From contig NZ_JAFBEH010000005.1 in the NCBI RefSeq assembly GCF_016908645.1, positions 1 to 63,970 of the forward strand: a stretch of DNA of 63,970 bases. Reading direction: 5' to 3'. The notes beneath the pieces were generated by a model. It was not told the origin of the DNA and ran no database searches. It saw nothing but the letters and a program-made list of their open reading frames with translations. Made by a program: the position numbers and the translations under genes. This document shows, piece after piece, positions 29,335-37,039 of this stretch (positions are counted from its first letter, which is position 1; each line of letters begins with the position of its first letter). This DNA is from Streptococcus loxodontisalivarius (GTDB taxonomy: Bacteria > Bacillota > Bacilli > Lactobacillales > Streptococcaceae).

Positions 29335-29415
29335 ATGACAGTAACCGTAACAGTAACTTACAAGAAAACCTATGATGATACAGCTAAGACACCACAGTCT
29401 TATGGTAAAATCTAA
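29335..29415 (+). CDS. 26-residue peptide of unknown function
   Basis: This very short frame has its own promoter, leader hairpin and ribosome site (AAAGAGG, 8 bp before ATG). The peptide starts MTVTVTVTYKKTY and ends TAKTPQSYGKI. Alternating Thr-Val residues suggest a beta strand. There is no signal peptide. I do not recognise it. It could be a real small protein, a peptide precursor, or the truncated start of a lost gene. About 165 bp of featureless AT-rich sequence follow before the terminator. Confidence 0.45.
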   Translation: MTVTVTVTYKKTYDDTAKTPQSYGKI

Positions 29416-29580
29416 AACATAAAATAGAAATTATTAACTCCTAAATATTCTTTTTCTCTCAAGAGCTTTAAGCTCAATAATCTCCTAAAACATAAAAACT
29501 CCTAAAAAAAACGACACAAGACATAAGCCCAAGGCAGGAACTATTTAACTCCACAAGCTGTAAGACCTTGGCAATATGAT

Positions 29581-29617
29581 AGAAGGCTGGGACAAAAGTC
29601 CTAGCCTTCTTATTTTT
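29581..29617 (+). terminator. Terminator hairpin
   Basis: AGAAGGCTGGGAC pairs with GTCCTAGCCTTCT around AAAA, followed by a T-rich tract. Similar GGCTGGGAC hairpins end repeats B2 and B3. Confidence 0.85.
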
Positions 29618-29639
29618 TTATAATCTAGTTTGTAAGGCG

Positions 29640-29760
29640 CAGGGGGTGAGTGGTCTCTAATTCGTTGATAAATCAACTCTTACAGCCCTACTCAACTGTG
29701 CGGAGGTGGGACGATAAAATCGAATTCCTTTGGAATTACCGATTTTTGTCCCACTCTCTT
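29640..29760 (-). repeat. Dispersed intergenic repeat B4
   Basis: On the minus strand this is the simplest copy: AGAGTGGGACAAAAATCGG, GGTAATTCC, GGAATTCGATTTTA and GTCCCACCTCCGCACAGTTG form one long hairpin, then CTCTAATTCGTTGAT-type sequence shared with B1. It lacks the inserted blocks of B2 and B3. Confidence 0.85.
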
Positions 29761-29781
29761 TTTCTTGCTAGAAATATTTTT

Positions 29782-29796
29782 TATCGAAAAACAATA
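29782..29796. promoter_or_regulatory. Operator-like repeat O1
   Basis: TATCGAAAAACAATA differs at one position from O2 and lies upstream of the -35 box of the DUF2975/HTH genes. Confidence 0.55.
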
Positions 29797-29804
29797 AAAA
29801 ATAC

Positions 29805-29832
29805 TTGTAAAAACAGAAAATAATGTTATACT
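29805..29832 (+). promoter_or_regulatory. Promoter of the DUF2975/HTH genes
   Basis: TTGTAA and TATACT are spaced by 16 bp, with an extended TG ahead of the -10. Confidence 0.65.
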
Positions 29833-29837
29833 AAATA

Positions 29838-29852
29838 TATCGAAAAACGATA
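29838..29852. promoter_or_regulatory. Operator-like palindrome O2
   Basis: TATCGAAAAACGATA has perfect TATCG/CGATA arms and covers the expected transcription start. Confidence 0.6.
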
Positions 29853-29874
29853 ATTAAATATCTAAAAAGGAAAA

Positions 29875-29886
29875 ATCGTTTTCGAT
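29875..29886. promoter_or_regulatory. Operator-like palindrome O3
   Basis: ATCGTTTTCGAT is a third ATCG/CGAT palindrome, within the leader. Confidence 0.5.
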
Positions 29887-29944
29887 TAAGATAAAGAGCT
29901 CGCTTATCTTGTTGCTGTTTGATTGCTTGAAAAGGAGAAAGAAG

Positions 29945-30451
29945 ATGAAAAATGATACTAAAAAAATGAAATGGATTTTAACATTTGTCAATGTCTGTTA
30001 TTATATTAATATTCTTGCATTGGTAACGGAGATTATTGGAGCTATTGTCCTTCTTCTAATCTCAGTTACGGGGATGGATAGTTTTAATAAATTTGTCACA
30101 GACCTGGGTGCTTCTGTTCAAAATACAAATTTAGGTCTTTTAGGAATGGTATTTTTTCTAGCAGCATGTTTGCAGACGTTTCTCTTGCTTTTACTTCTTC
30201 GAATGATTCGAGCTTTCTTGAGAAATGTTATTGAAGATGCTATTTTTACTTGGGATAATGTTAGATTAGCTAAGAAAACAAGCCTGTATCTCTTCTTACT
30301 TTCATTTCTAGGTTCTGGGCTCCTATTTGGAGCAGGGGGAATATTCATTCTAAATACAGGTTACCTTTTCGCTTCCCTTTTGGTTTGGGTTATTGCTAAA
30401 GTTTTGGAAAAGGCAGTTGCAATCGCTGAAGAGAATGAATTTACAATCTAA
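29945..30451 (+). CDS. DUF2975-family membrane protein
   Basis: This 168-residue protein has four predicted membrane helices (about 12-40, 62-88, 103-125, 128-155). A loop FLRNVIEDAIFTWDNVRLAKK between helices two and three is typical of DUF2975. It starts at 29945 after AAGGAG. It is followed 6 bp later by a Cro-type regulator, the usual partner of this family. Function is unknown; such pairs are commonly thought of as membrane sensor plus regulator. Confidence 0.85.
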   Translation: MKNDTKKMKWILTFVNVCYYINILALVTEIIGAIVLLLISVTGMDSFNKFVTDLGASVQNTNLGLLGMVFFLAACLQTFLLLLLLRMIRAFLRNVIEDAIFTWDNVRLAKKTSLYLFLLSFLGSGLLFGAGGIFILNTGYLFASLLVWVIAKVLEKAVAIAEENEFTI

Positions 30452-30457
30452 GGAGGC

Positions 30458-30679
30458 ATGATGATTATCGTTAATTTAGATGTGGAGCTGGCCAAGAAGA
30501 AGATGCGGTCAGGGGAATTGGCTGAGCGTATCGGCATTACACCGGCCAATCTTTCTGTCTTGAAAACAGGTAAGGCTAAGGCTATTCGCTTTTCAACCTT
30601 GGAGGCAATTTGTCGTGAGCTAGGCTGTCAACCTGGTGATATTTTGGAATATCGGGATGATGACGAGCAAGAGGGTTAA
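30458..30679 (+). CDS. Small Cro/CI-type HTH regulator (YozG-like)
   Basis: This 73-residue (or 72, from the second ATG) protein is nearly all helix-turn-helix: LAERIGITPANLSVLKTGKAKAIRFSTLEAICRELGCQPGDILEY. AAGGAGG precedes the start. It is coupled to the DUF2975 gene. The three ATCG/CGAT palindromes upstream of the pair are its likely targets, implying autoregulation. Confidence 0.88.
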   Translation: MMIIVNLDVELAKKKMRSGELAERIGITPANLSVLKTGKAKAIRFSTLEAICRELGCQPGDILEYRDDDEQEG

Positions 30680-30741
30680 AGTCTGAAAAGGTTTTCAAAA
30701 ACTGCTATAATAGAGTCACATTAGTGAAATGAGGACTTGAT

Positions 30742-31657
30742 ATGGAGCGTCTTAAATTAGGTCAAAGTCAGTTGGAAGCGTCACGCTTGGTTTTGGGTTG
30801 TATGAGAATGGCAGAGCTTGATAAGGCTAAAAGTCTCAGGATGATTGAGACGGCACTGGACTTGGGGATTGATTTTTTCGACCATGCAGATATCTATGGT
30901 GCTGGGCTTTCTGAGGAGACATTTGGGCAGGCTATTCAGTCAGCTAGAATCAGTCGTGATAAGATGTTACTGCAATCAAAATGTGGGATTCGTAAGGGCT
31001 ACTTTGATTTTTCAAAAGAGCATATCATCTCTTCTGTTGAAGGAAGTCTCAGACGCTTGAGGACAGACTATCTTGATGTTCTAGTTCTTCATCGTCCAGA
31101 TGCACTGATGGAGCCTGAAGAAGTAGCGGAAGCCTTTGACCAACTAGAAAGAGAAGGCAAGGTTCGTCACTTCGGTGTAAGCAACCAGAATCCACAGCAG
31201 ATAGAGCTGCTCAGCCATTATCTGAATCAGGATCTACTTGTTAATCAGGTGCAGTTATCACCTGCCCACACGCCTATGATTGATGCTGGGCTTAATGTTA
31301 ATATGCGTAATGCTGCGGCTATTGATCGTGATGGGTCTACCATTGACTATTGTCGTCTTAAGAAGATTACTCTGCAGGCTTGGTCTCCTTTTCAAATTGA
31401 CCTCAGTAAGGGAATTTTCATGGGGCACCCTGACTACGCTTCTAACAGCAAAAATCAATGAGCTGGCTGAACACTATCAGGTTTCTAGCGAAGCTATTAT
31501 CATCGCTTGGATTATGCGTCATCCTGCCAAGATGCAGACCATTGTCGGCACCATGAATCCTGAGCGTCTTTTAAAAATAGCAGAGGCTGATAAGATTGAG
31601 CTCAGTCGCAAGGACTGGTATGCCATTTATACCAGTGCTGGTAACAGTCTCCCTTAA
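30742..31657 (+). pseudogene. Aldo/keto reductase, frameshifted
   Basis: The first frame (30742-31461) encodes an AKR with catalytic Asp in DHADIYG, Tyr in DIYG, Lys in QSKCGIRKG and His in VLHRPD. It ends SNSKNQ after GHPDYA. The family sequence resumes in the +1 frame (LTAKINELAEHYQVSSEAIIIAW ... GTMNPERL) to 31657. Removing one base in the CTTCT at about 31440 restores a single frame of about 304 codons. Either the gene is recently inactivated or this is a sequencing error. The catalytic residues precede the break, but the cofactor-binding C-terminus would be lost. Confidence 0.85.
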
Positions 31658-31661
31658 AAGA

Positions 31662-31701
31662 AAAATATCTCCAAAAGTCTTGCTTTTGGAGATATTTTTT
31701 T
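31662..31701. terminator. Bidirectional terminator
   Basis: AAATATCTCCAAAAG pairs perfectly with CTTTTGGAGATATTT around TCTTG, with T runs on both strands. It serves the reductase and the minus-strand asparaginase unit. Confidence 0.92.
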
Positions 31702-31847
31702 AGTCTTTATTTTTGAGATAGCTTTTAGCTAATAGACCTAGGGTAAAAATGGCTACGCTAGAAATAATAATCTTATCAGGGACCTGAAGTCGATAGTTGA
31801 AAGATGATGGTTTAGATTTATTCTCTACTGAGATAGATAGTTCCATG
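31700..31847 (-). pseudogene. Small membrane-protein gene with a one-base frameshift
   Basis: After AAAAGGAG and ATG at 31847 the frame reads MELSISVENKSKPSSF, then hits a stop after 23 codons. In the next frame a peptide QVPDKIIISSVAIFTLGLLA plus KSYLKNKD, one clear membrane helix with a basic tail, runs to a stop next to the terminator. The total of 148 bases is one more than a multiple of three. Dropping one base in the TTTT tract at about 31800-31803 joins both parts into a 48-residue tail-anchored-like protein. It lies 18 bp after ansA and is probably cotranscribed with it. Confidence 0.55.
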
Positions 31848-31864
31848 TTAGTCTCCTTTTGGTC

Positions 31865-32836
31865 TTAGCCTTGGATATAATCAATAAGTTCCTGACCTTT
31901 GAGTCCTGCATTGAGGGCGATGAGGAGTTTCAGTCTTGCCTTCTGAGCATTGAGTTCCTTGACGAACATAACACCAGCCTCTTGGAGTTTGACACCACCG
32001 CCCTCATAGGCATAGACAGGCTCTGCGATTCCGTTGAAACAACGTGAGACCAGAACAACTGGCACCCCTTGCTTCATAAGATCAGCGATTTCCTGACTAG
32101 CGCGTGGAGGCATATTTCCAGCACCCAGCGCCTCGATAACAACTCCCTCAACATTATGAGGACCGAGGAAGGAAATAATCCCCTCGCCTCCCATACCTGC
32201 GTAAGCTTTGACAATAGGAATAGTCCCTGAAATCTGATCAAGGTCGAAACGGACACGGGGTTCTGCAGTCTTGAAGAAGAGAATCTCGTGCTTCATGATA
32301 ATACCTAGAGGTCCGTGAGTAGGCGTTTGGAAGGTCGATACGTTGGTCGTGTGAGTCTTGGTAACGTACTTGGCGGCGTGAATCTCATCATTCATCACAA
32401 CCAGAACACCCTTGTCAGCAGCCTTGTCATGGCTGGCAACACGCAGAGCAGACAGGTAGTTGTAAACCCCATCACTGCCGAGCTCGTTAGAGGAACGCAT
32501 AGCACCAGTCAGGACGATAGGAATTTCTGGCACAGCCATGGTATCCAAAAAATAGGCTGTCTCTTCCAGAGTATCAGTCCCATGAGTGATAACGACCCCG
32601 TCAAATTGCCCAGCAGTCTCCTTGATTTTTTGATAAATAGCCAGCATGTGCTGAACAGTGATGTGAGGACTAGGAATATTGAGAAAATCAAGAACAGTCA
32701 GCTCCAGGTTATCAAGATCAATGCCGACATGATTCATAGGATTATCCTGATTAGGACGGACATTGCCACCTTCGTCAGCTGTCATAGAAATAGTTCCTCC
32801 AGTGTGGAGGACAAGAATTTTTTTGTGTGTATTCAT
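31865..32836 (-). CDS. ansA: L-asparaginase, type I
   Basis: This 323-residue cytoplasmic enzyme hydrolyses asparagine to aspartate and ammonia. Both catalytic threonines are in place: HTGGTISM near residue 14 and THGTDTLEETAYFL near 90. A VLTGAMR motif follows. There is no signal peptide, which points to the low-affinity cytoplasmic type. AAAGGTAA precedes the start on the minus strand. It stands apart from aspartate pathway genes. Confidence 0.94.
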   Translation of the reverse strand: MNTHKKILVLHTGGTISMTADEGGNVRPNQDNPMNHVGIDLDNLELTVLDFLNIPSPHITVQHMLAIYQKIKETAGQFDGVVITHGTDTLEETAYFLDTMAVPEIPIVLTGAMRSSNELGSDGVYNYLSALRVASHDKAADKGVLVVMNDEIHAAKYVTKTHTTNVSTFQTPTHGPLGIIMKHEILFFKTAEPRVRFDLDQISGTIPIVKAYAGMGGEGIISFLGPHNVEGVVIEALGAGNMPPRASQEIADLMKQGVPVVLVSRCFNGIAEPVYAYEGGGVKLQEAGVMFVKELNAQKARLKLLIALNAGLKGQELIDYIQG

Positions 32837-33061
32837 GGTATTACCTTTAAGAAATATTAGACAGAAAAAAAGACTGACCTCTGTTTTAATGATTGCACTA
32901 TTTAGTCAAATCAGAAAATCATCTTGAGAATGCCTTTAAAAGCAGCTTGTTGCTTGTTTTAAATGAGACATCCTCATAACAAAGAGGAGACTTTTCTTAT
33001 AGTTTGTCTTAAAAATATGTTATAATCTATTTTAACACAAAAGGAAAGAGGCGAACACGAA

Positions 33062-34456
33062 TTGGCAATTAAAGCTGTATTTTTTGACATTGACGGCACG
33101 CTTTTGAGTGACACCAAGCGTGTTCAAAAGTCCACACAAAAGGCTATCCAAAGTATGAAAGAACAAGGTATCTTGGTTGGTGTAGCAACAGGTCGTGGAC
33201 CAGGATTTGTCCAACCTTTTATGGATAATTTAGGACTTGATTTTGCCGTGACCTACAATGGTCAGTATATTTTTACACGAGATCAAATTCTTTATCAAAA
33301 CCAACTTCCTAAATCAACTATCTATCGTGTCATCCGTTACGCTGGGGACAAGCGCCGTGAGATTTCTCTAGGAACCTCATCGGGTCTTGTTGGCTCAGGT
33401 ATTATCGGCATGGGTACTAGTAAGTTTGGTCAGCTGGTGTCATCTATTGTTCCTAAAAAATGGGCTAAGGCTGTCGAGCGCAGCTTTAAGCATTTAATCA
33501 GGAGCTTCAAACCTCAAAATATCGAGACTTTGAAAACGATTATGCGTGAGCCTGTTTACCAAATTGTTCTTGTCGCAACAGAAGATGAGACAGAAAAGAT
33601 TCAGAATAAGTTTCCCCATATCAAGGTGACGCGTTCCAGTCCTTACTCAGCTGACTTGATTTCAAAAAATCAGTCTAAGATCCAAGGGATATTCCGTGTC
33701 GGTCAGCAATTTGGTTTTGAGATGTCAGAAGTTATGGCCTTTGGCGATTCTGAAAACGACATGGAGATGCTGTCTGGTGTTGGTGTCGGTGTTGCCATGG
33801 GAAATGCCAAGGATGAAGTTAAGAAGATTGCTCATTATACGACAGCTTCTAATAACAATGACGGGATTTCCAAGGCTTTGGCTCACTATGGTTTGGTTCA
33901 TTTGACACCAGAACATAGCTTTAAATCAAGTGATGATAACTTTAACAAGGTCAAGGATTTCCATCAGCTTATGGATGGAGAAACCTGCGAGACCCCTCGG
34001 GTTTATGGGGCTACTGAAGGTGGTCACCGTTCAGACTTTAAGGTTGAAGAGATTGTCGAATTTCTCTATGCTGCCTGTCAGGGAAATCCACAGGTCTTTG
34101 CGCAAGCTATTGATAATCTGCACAAGGCTGTGGATAAGGGAGCCCAGAAAGTTCAGTCTAAGCCACATCCAGAGAGTCCCTTGGTTGGTCAGGTGGATGC
34201 ACTTACGGATCTGCTTTATTTTACCTACGGTTCCTTTGTGCTGATGGGTGTTGATCCCAAACCTTTCTTTGACACCGTTCATGAGGCTAATATGGGTAAA
34301 ATCTTTCCAGATGGTAAGGCTCACTTTGACCCGGTGACCCATAAGATTCTCAAGCCAGATGACTGGGAAGAGCGCTTTGCACCAGAGCCAGCCATCAAGA
34401 GGGAATTGGATAGACAGATTCAAAAATCACTCAATCGTAAAAAAGATGATAAATAA
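33062..34456 (+). CDS. Cof-type HAD hydrolase fused to a PRA-PH/MazG-like domain
   Basis: This is a 464-residue two-domain protein. Residues 1-275 are a Cof/IIB HAD phosphatase: FFDIDGTLL (nucleophile and acid Asp), GVATGRG, and FGDSENDMEML. The C-terminal part (about 300-460) looks like an all-alpha NTP pyrophosphohydrolase of the phosphoribosyl-ATP type, with EIVEFLYAA and VDALTDLLYFTYGSF. The start is TTG at 33062, preceded by AAAGAGG; no ATG is available nearby. The promoter has an extended -10, TGTTATAAT. The substrate may be a nucleotide or a sugar phosphate, unproven. Confidence 0.82.
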   Translation: MAIKAVFFDIDGTLLSDTKRVQKSTQKAIQSMKEQGILVGVATGRGPGFVQPFMDNLGLDFAVTYNGQYIFTRDQILYQNQLPKSTIYRVIRYAGDKRREISLGTSSGLVGSGIIGMGTSKFGQLVSSIVPKKWAKAVERSFKHLIRSFKPQNIETLKTIMREPVYQIVLVATEDETEKIQNKFPHIKVTRSSPYSADLISKNQSKIQGIFRVGQQFGFEMSEVMAFGDSENDMEMLSGVGVGVAMGNAKDEVKKIAHYTTASNNNDGISKALAHYGLVHLTPEHSFKSSDDNFNKVKDFHQLMDGETCETPRVYGATEGGHRSDFKVEEIVEFLYAACQGNPQVFAQAIDNLHKAVDKGAQKVQSKPHPESPLVGQVDALTDLLYFTYGSFVLMGVDPKPFFDTVHEANMGKIFPDGKAHFDPVTHKILKPDDWEERFAPEPAIKRELDRQIQKSLNRKKDDK

Positions 34457-34457
34457 G

Positions 34458-34488
34458 AAACTCGCCCAGCTCAGCTAGGCGAGTTTTT
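34458..34488. terminator. Bidirectional terminator
   Basis: AAACTCGCC pairs with GGCGAGTTT, with an inner AGCT/AGCT pairing. It lies between convergent genes. Confidence 0.88.
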
Positions 34489-34490
34489 CT

Positions 34491-34943
34491 TTAAAAGACT
34501 TTCTCTGTATCACGAACGACCAGGAGATCGACTTTAGTGTGACGCATGATGTATTCAGATGAAGAACCGATAAGGAGGCGTTCAAAGGTATTGAGACCAG
34601 TTGCTCCGACCATGATGAGGTCGACATTTTCCTTGTCTGGGATATCCTTGGCAAGGAGTGTTTTTGGATTACCGAATTCGATGACCTGACGGACCTTTTC
34701 TAGTCCACGTTCACGCGCTTGTTTATCAAAGTCTGCCAAAACATCCTTGGCTTCCTGTTCTAGTTTTTCATAGATATAAGAGTCGAATGTTGCGACGCTC
34801 TGGAGGGCGCGTGTATCAATGACATGGGTCAAAAGAAGCTCTGCTCCATTTCTCAGAGCAACATTGACTGCCTTGTTAAAGGCGAGTTCTGATTCATAAG
34901 AACCATCAATAGCGACTAGGATACGTTCATATTGTTGAGACAT
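34491..34943 (-). CDS. Universal stress protein, UspA family
   Basis: This 150-residue cytoplasmic protein has the UspA alpha/beta fold. The N-terminal ILVAIDGSYESELAF and C-terminal GATGLNTFERLLIGSSSEYIM give the ATP-binding G-2X-G-9X-G(S/T) pattern. GGAGGG precedes the start on the minus strand. Its promoter has TATAAT (reverse of 35036-35041), and a perfect cre-like palindrome overlaps its -35, so catabolite control by CcpA is likely. Confidence 0.92.
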   Translation of the reverse strand: MSQQYERILVAIDGSYESELAFNKAVNVALRNGAELLLTHVIDTRALQSVATFDSYIYEKLEQEAKDVLADFDKQARERGLEKVRQVIEFGNPKTLLAKDIPDKENVDLIMVGATGLNTFERLLIGSSSEYIMRHTKVDLLVVRDTEKVF

Positions 34944-35058
34944 AAGTATGCCCTCCTTCTATCTAAGACAGACTTGAGAAGTCGATTTCTTCTTTCGACT
35001 AAAAGATGATTGAGTGACTTCCCATTCACACTTTTATTATACTCTCATTTGAAAGAAA

Positions 35059-35072
35059 ATGAAAGCGTTTCA
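35059..35072. promoter_or_regulatory. cre-like CcpA site
   Basis: ATGAAAGCGTTTCA matches the cre consensus and lies between uspA and the divergent phosphodiesterase gene, over the -35 region of the uspA promoter. Confidence 0.65.
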
Positions 35073-35160
35073 CAAAAATTTTCCTGGAATTTTTTGATAA
35101 AATAGACATGAAGTAACTTTGAGATCTGTGGGAGTCAAAATAATGTTTAGAGAGGTTATC

Positions 35161-36915
35161 ATGTCTATACTTACAACTGTCAAGATGGTTTTGAAAGATC
35201 TTTACCGTCATCGCTATACCTATACTCTTAGGGCAACCATCTTGCAATTGGTTGTTACCTTGGCTGGACCATTGGTCTTGTCTCTCCTCTTTAGGGCGCT
35301 CCTAATAAGTAGTGATCTTCCAGGAATCACGACTGATAATCTTGCCAGCTTTCTAACAAATCCCTTAACGCTATTGGTTTTGCTAGTCTATCTCTTTGCT
35401 CTAGCCTTTCTGGTTTATTTTGAATTTTCCCTCTTGGTGGAGATGATTCGTCACAAGGAAGCGAGATTGAGTTTAACGATAAGACGTCTCAAGCAGGATA
35501 CTTTTGATTTCTTCAAATCGGTATCGGGCTGGCATGTTTTTGCTTTCTTACTTTATCTGGTTATGACCCTGCCCTTCCTGCAATTTCTCTTTTCATCAGC
35601 CCTTTTGGAAAATCTTTATATTCCTAAGTTTCTAAGTGGTGAATTGATGAAGAGCAATCAAGGGAAGATTCTCTATTATAGTCTCTATGCAGTGCTAGCC
35701 TATATCAATCTTCGCTTTATCTATACCTTGCCAATGACAGTAACTGGTCAAGGGCAGCGCTTTGGAAAAAGTATGATGGACTCTTGGCGTGAGACCAAGG
35801 GCAAGAAGATTTTTAAACTGATTGGCTTGGTATTGACTCTGGTGATTCTTCTTTTTATCCTCTCGATTCTTTCTGGAATTGGGATTGAGCTTGCCAGTCT
35901 CCTTGATAGCAATAGCAATGATGTGCTGATTGAGACCCTCTTTCTATCTTTCACTTGGGGAGTAACCTTTGCGGGGAGCCTCTTCTTCAAACTGGCCTCT
36001 CTCTCATATCTGTTGACGGTTTTGGGGCGCAATAAGGCAGAGCAGCTAACTGAGGTTTCAAGAGAAAGGACAAAACGAAGAGGTTGGGCTCTTTTAGGCT
36101 TACTACTTATCATCGGAGGCGTCAGCTTCTTTTACAATAGTACCCAAATCTCAAGTCAGGACAGCCAAAATATTCAAATCCTAGCCCACCGAGGTGATGT
36201 GAATAAGGGTGTGGAAAACTCCATTGAGGCTATGGAGGCTGCTGCCAAAGAAGGCGCCAACTATGTTGAAATGGATATTATCCTGTCTAAGGATGGTCAA
36301 TTTATCGTCAGCCATGATAACAATCTCAAGCGATTAACTGGTAAGGATATTTCCATCTCGGAGTCCAATGCCAGCGATGTTATCGGTTTAACCATCAGTC
36401 AAAATGGTCATAAGAGTCAGCTGGTTTCCTTTGACACCTATGTTGCCAAGGCTAAAGAACTAGGTATCAAACTCCTCGTAGAGCTGAAGCCAACAGGTAG
36501 TGAACCAGCAAATTATGAACAGCTTTTTGTGGATAAAATGAAAGAATTGGGTGTCAGCACAGACTACCTTGCTATGTCACTCAATCTAGAAACGATTGAA
36601 AAAGTAGAAGAATTGGATTCAGAAATTCAGACAGGTTACACCATTTCTCTCCAAATCGGAGACTTTACGACTAAAAAAGTTGATTTCTATGCCATTGAAG
36701 ACTTTTCTTACAATGAACTCTTAGCCAATCATGCCCATAAGCTGGGCAAGAAAATCTATGTCTGGACTATCAATTCAACCAGTGATATCGACAAATACCT
36801 CCAGACCAGTGTGGACGGTGTCATCACAGACTACCCTGAACTCGTCAAACAAGAAAAGGAAAACCTGGCAAAAGATAACAGCTACCTCTCTTATTTCTTG
36901 AGATTGATGAATTAA
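35161..36915 (+). CDS. Membrane glycerophosphodiester phosphodiesterase
   Basis: This 584-residue protein is anchored by about eight N-terminal membrane helices (residues 20-330). An extracytoplasmic GDPD domain follows: ILAHRGDVNKGVENSIEAMEAA, VEMDIILSKDGQFIVSHD and LLVELKP carry the catalytic His pair and metal ligands. It probably releases glycerol phosphate from deacylated lipids or teichoic-acid-like substrates at the surface. I start at 35161 (GAGAGG upstream); the frame opens 14 codons earlier. There is no obvious partner gene. Confidence 0.88.
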   Translation: MSILTTVKMVLKDLYRHRYTYTLRATILQLVVTLAGPLVLSLLFRALLISSDLPGITTDNLASFLTNPLTLLVLLVYLFALAFLVYFEFSLLVEMIRHKEARLSLTIRRLKQDTFDFFKSVSGWHVFAFLLYLVMTLPFLQFLFSSALLENLYIPKFLSGELMKSNQGKILYYSLYAVLAYINLRFIYTLPMTVTGQGQRFGKSMMDSWRETKGKKIFKLIGLVLTLVILLFILSILSGIGIELASLLDSNSNDVLIETLFLSFTWGVTFAGSLFFKLASLSYLLTVLGRNKAEQLTEVSRERTKRRGWALLGLLLIIGGVSFFYNSTQISSQDSQNIQILAHRGDVNKGVENSIEAMEAAAKEGANYVEMDIILSKDGQFIVSHDNNLKRLTGKDISISESNASDVIGLTISQNGHKSQLVSFDTYVAKAKELGIKLLVELKPTGSEPANYEQLFVDKMKELGVSTDYLAMSLNLETIEKVEELDSEIQTGYTISLQIGDFTTKKVDFYAIEDFSYNELLANHAHKLGKKIYVWTINSTSDIDKYLQTSVDGVITDYPELVKQEKENLAKDNSYLSYFLRLMN

Positions 36916-37039
36916 TTGAAAGTTTGATAATTCTGAGTATTAGGTATATAATACTTGATAAGTTAGTTAAGGTTAGAGCTTTTTGCCCTTGCCAAATATG
37001 AAAGGAAGAGAAAGAAGTCCTTCTTTCCTGGTGTAAGTT

